A stretch of DNA of 8,004 nucleotides. Origin: Rudanella sp. (GTDB taxonomy: Bacteria > Bacteroidota > Bacteroidia > Cytophagales > Spirosomataceae). The notes beneath the pieces were generated by a model. The model searched no databases. It had not been told where the DNA came from and saw nothing but the letters and a program-made list of their open reading frames with translations. Both the position numbers and the translations under genes were made by a program. This document shows, one piece after another, positions 6,682-8,004 of the stretch; position 1 is the first letter of the stretch, and every line of letters starts with the position of its first letter. The stretch is taken from assembly GCA_026785985.1 (NCBI GenBank), contig JAJAYX010000213.1, positions 1 through 8,004 of the forward strand, written 5' to 3'.

Positions 6682-7186
6682 TCAGTAGGCAGGGGCACGC
6701 GCTTTATCAACGGCTTTCACAATGTTGCCCAGGCCTTTTTGCAATTTTTCGGAGGTGTCCCAGCTATAGCCAATCCTGATGTAGCGGGGGTCGGCTTCAA
6801 ACCAATGCCCCCGGCCAACATAGGTGGCGTAGGTATGGAGCAGGATGTCGTGAAACCGGTCGGTGTCCAGATCAATGTCGGTTTTTATTTGGGGAAAGCA
6901 AACGCAACCACTCCTGTGCAATCAGCTCCCGCAGCTCTGGTTTCCCCTTGTGATCACCATAGAGCAAAAGCAAATCATTGAGATCGATGCCTAAATCGCC
7001 CAGCTTTTGGTCGGTAAACGAACTTTCGGAGAGGTTGCAATCAATGTTTTCATAGCTGAAACCTTCCGGGGCTTCTATTCCAATGGGCATTCGTCTGTAG
7101 AGCATATCGGGTAAACTTTTTGTGAATTTGCTTTGATGATACCAGTAAGTAGGTAGCCGTTTTACCAACTTAACCAAATGTAGCAT
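6682..7186 (-). pseudogene. PLP-dependent class I/II aminotransferase, internally deleted and frameshifted
   Basis: Two minus-strand pieces of one fold-type I aminotransferase remain. The N-terminal piece (7186 down to about 6908, 93 codons) includes LPTYWYHQSKFTKSLPDMLY, MPIGIEAP, NLSESSF and YGDHKGKPELRELI, typical of the entry region. The C-terminal piece (about 6912 to 6682, ~75 codons, a different frame) includes VCFPQIK, YATYVGRGHWFE and DPRYIRIGYSWD, a typical end of the family. Family members are roughly 400 residues, so the middle ~240, including the lysine that binds pyridoxal phosphate, is missing. The N-terminal frame runs on for only about 11 unrelated codons past the junction. 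The product cannot be active. The start at 7186 is inferred; it overlaps the start codon of the divergent flavin oxidoreductase remnant. Confidence 0.8.
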
Positions 7187-7562
7187 GGAAATCGGTATTG
7201 ATAGTTTTGCGGCCTCATCGTCGACCAGTAACCCCAGCGACTCGGTGAGCAACGTGGAAGAAATTGCCCGTTTGCTGGAACGGATCGAGTATGCCGATCA
7301 GGTAGGGCTGGATGTATTTGGCATTGGCGAACACCACCGCCGGGAATTTCTCGACTCAGCCCCAACCGTTATTCTGGCCGCAGCCGCAGCCCGTACCAAA
7401 AATATCCGCCTGACGAGTGCCGTTACGGTGTTGAGTGCCGCCGACCCGGTGCGGGCGTTTACTTTCCCCCCAATGCAGAGACTACTTACGTCTGACTTAC
7501 ATGTAGTTATAGTTATTGAGGTACAAATAAGGTACAGATTCGGTTTTGAACCTGACTTTTGA
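7185..7562 (+). pseudogene. Luciferase-like (LLM class) flavin-dependent oxidoreductase, 3'-truncated
   Basis: Residues 1-92 from the ATG at 7185 match the start of the LLM family: MEIGIDSFAA, then LLERIEYADQVGLDVFGIGE (30-49) followed by HH, then LDSAPTVILAAAAARTK and IRLTSAVTVLSAADPVRAF. Family members are about 330-350 residues and continue with a conserved NFATLDL-type segment, but after about position 7460 the reading becomes unrelated (TFPPMQRLL...) and stops at 7562. The protein therefore lacks most of the TIM barrel and the flavin site. These enzymes use FMNH2 and oxygen or act as F420/flavin dehydrogenases; the substrate is unknown. The break may be a deletion or an insertion whose far end was lost. 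No insertion sequence is seen at the break. Confidence 0.8.
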
Positions 7563-7636
7563 TGTCAGTGAAGGTAGGGTTAATATCCATGTGGTCGCCC
7601 CCCTTTCGTTGCCGTGTCTGGTTTTTTTATGGGGGC

Positions 7637-7668
7637 TTGTGTTAGCTGCGCGTAATGTGTCTATCTTG
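7637..7668 (+). promoter_or_regulatory. Possible Bacteroidota-type promoter for the surface repeat protein
   Basis: TTG at 7637-7639 and TATCTTG at 7662-7668 are 22 bases apart and resemble the -33 TTTG / -7 TAnnTTTG pair, with one T missing in the -7 box. A start of transcription near 7675 would give a leader of about 17 bases before the ATG at 7692. Weak match. Confidence 0.3.
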
Positions 7669-7691
7669 CCGACTCGCTAAACCATTCACCA

Positions 7692-8004
7692 ATGAAAAGA
7701 CTGCTTACCCTCGCGGCTGTGGCCCTCCTATGTTCTGCCACATTACACGCACAAACAAACCTCGTCCTCTCGGCTCCGAACTCCACCACCCCTGGCAATT
7801 ACAACGTTATTATCAATCCGCTACCGGGGCCAAGCCTTACCATGACTGGCTCACAAAACGTATTGACGGGTTCTCAGGCTGGTTACTCGAACCAAACTGG
7901 CGACTGGAACACGATGTCGGGATACGTGTCGGGTTATTTTAATACGACGGGTGGGTATAATACGTTTACGGGTGGTGCCTCTGGTTACAATAACAGAACA
8001 GGGA
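7692..8004 (+). CDS. Secreted Gly/Asn/Thr-repeat surface protein, tail-fibre-like (N-terminal part, runs off right edge)
   Basis: 104 full codons from the ATG at 7692 to the edge. The signal peptide is MKRLLTLAAVALLCSATLHA-Q (cleavage after residue 20). A short mature region (LVLSAPNSTTPGNYNVIINP) follows, then a repeat with a 17-residue (51-base) period starting at Asn56, Asn73 and Asn90, each of the form N(V/T)...G...(A/S)GY.N.TG. Proteins with NTF.G..AGY.N.TG repeats are common in Spirosoma-type genomes; many carry a C-terminal peptidase S74 (intramolecular chaperone) domain and are annotated as tail-fibre-domain or YadA-head-like proteins. Whether this one has that end cannot be seen. Likely exported and fibrous. 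It is close to the decayed pair but reads as intact so far. Confidence 0.78.
   Translation, partial: MKRLLTLAAVALLCSATLHAQTNLVLSAPNSTTPGNYNVIINPLPGPSLTMTGSQNVLTGSQAGYSNQTGDWNTMSGYVSGYFNTTGGYNTFTGGASGYNNRTG

Noticed and set aside
7552..7568. Small inverted repeat CTGAC/GTCAG as a terminator of the broken oxidoreductase
   Set aside because: Only 5 bp with no T-run; expected by chance.
7460..7691. Insertion sequence or attachment site at the oxidoreductase break
   Set aside because: No transposase coding, no clear terminal inverted repeats and no target duplication could be found by eye.
7655..7942. 95-codon plus-strand ORF starting before the repeat protein
   Set aside because: It is in another frame from 7692, which gives a textbook signal peptide and regular 17-residue repeats; this one shows neither.

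Overview
The window looks like chromosomal DNA of a Bacteroidota member, most probably Cytophagales of the Spirosoma type. Three things point there: a secreted multidomain protein ends in a type IX secretion (T9SS) type A sorting domain, no gene has a clear Shine-Dalgarno box, and the families present (FAS1 protein, LEA14-like lipoprotein, GQSN-type esterase, tail-fibre-like repeat protein) are common in that group. The genus is an inference from protein style; no rRNA or other marker is present.

Layout. (1) Positions 1-1227, minus strand: an ABC transporter ATPase of the MacB/LolD type, followed 81 bases later by the first 161 residues of a TolC-like outer-membrane efflux protein that runs off the left edge. 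Together they look like the start of an efflux operon; the adaptor and permease would lie outside the window. Two 18-base direct repeats sit just upstream of the ATPase start. (2) 1325-2005, minus strand: a secreted FAS1 (fasciclin) protein with its own strong hairpin terminator. (3) 2006-2688: a gene-poor divergent intergenic region carrying a perfect 16-bp inverted repeat. (4) 2689-5946, plus strand: the centrepiece, a 1085-residue exported protein. It has a signal peptide, a sialate-O-acetylesterase-like SGNH domain, a beta-sandwich region, four copies of a ~100-residue repeat that I cannot place in a named family, Pro/Thr linkers, and a T9SS sorting tail. An 18-bp hairpin follows. (5) 6055-6681, plus strand: an LEA14-like lipoprotein. 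(6) 6682-7562: a decayed divergent pair. One is an aminotransferase with its middle deleted and its ends out of frame; the other is a flavin-dependent luciferase-like oxidoreductase broken after about 92 codons. Their start codons overlap. (7) 7692-8004, plus strand: the N-terminus of a secreted protein with 17-residue Gly/Asn/Thr repeats, running off the right edge.

Most intact genes act at or outside the cell envelope (efflux, FAS1 adhesion, T9SS-exported esterase, lipoprotein, repeat-rich surface protein). No CRISPR array, tRNA, rRNA, complete insertion sequence or phage module is visible. The least explained items are the four-copy repeat module and the intergenic hairpin; the decayed pair records at least two local rearrangements.
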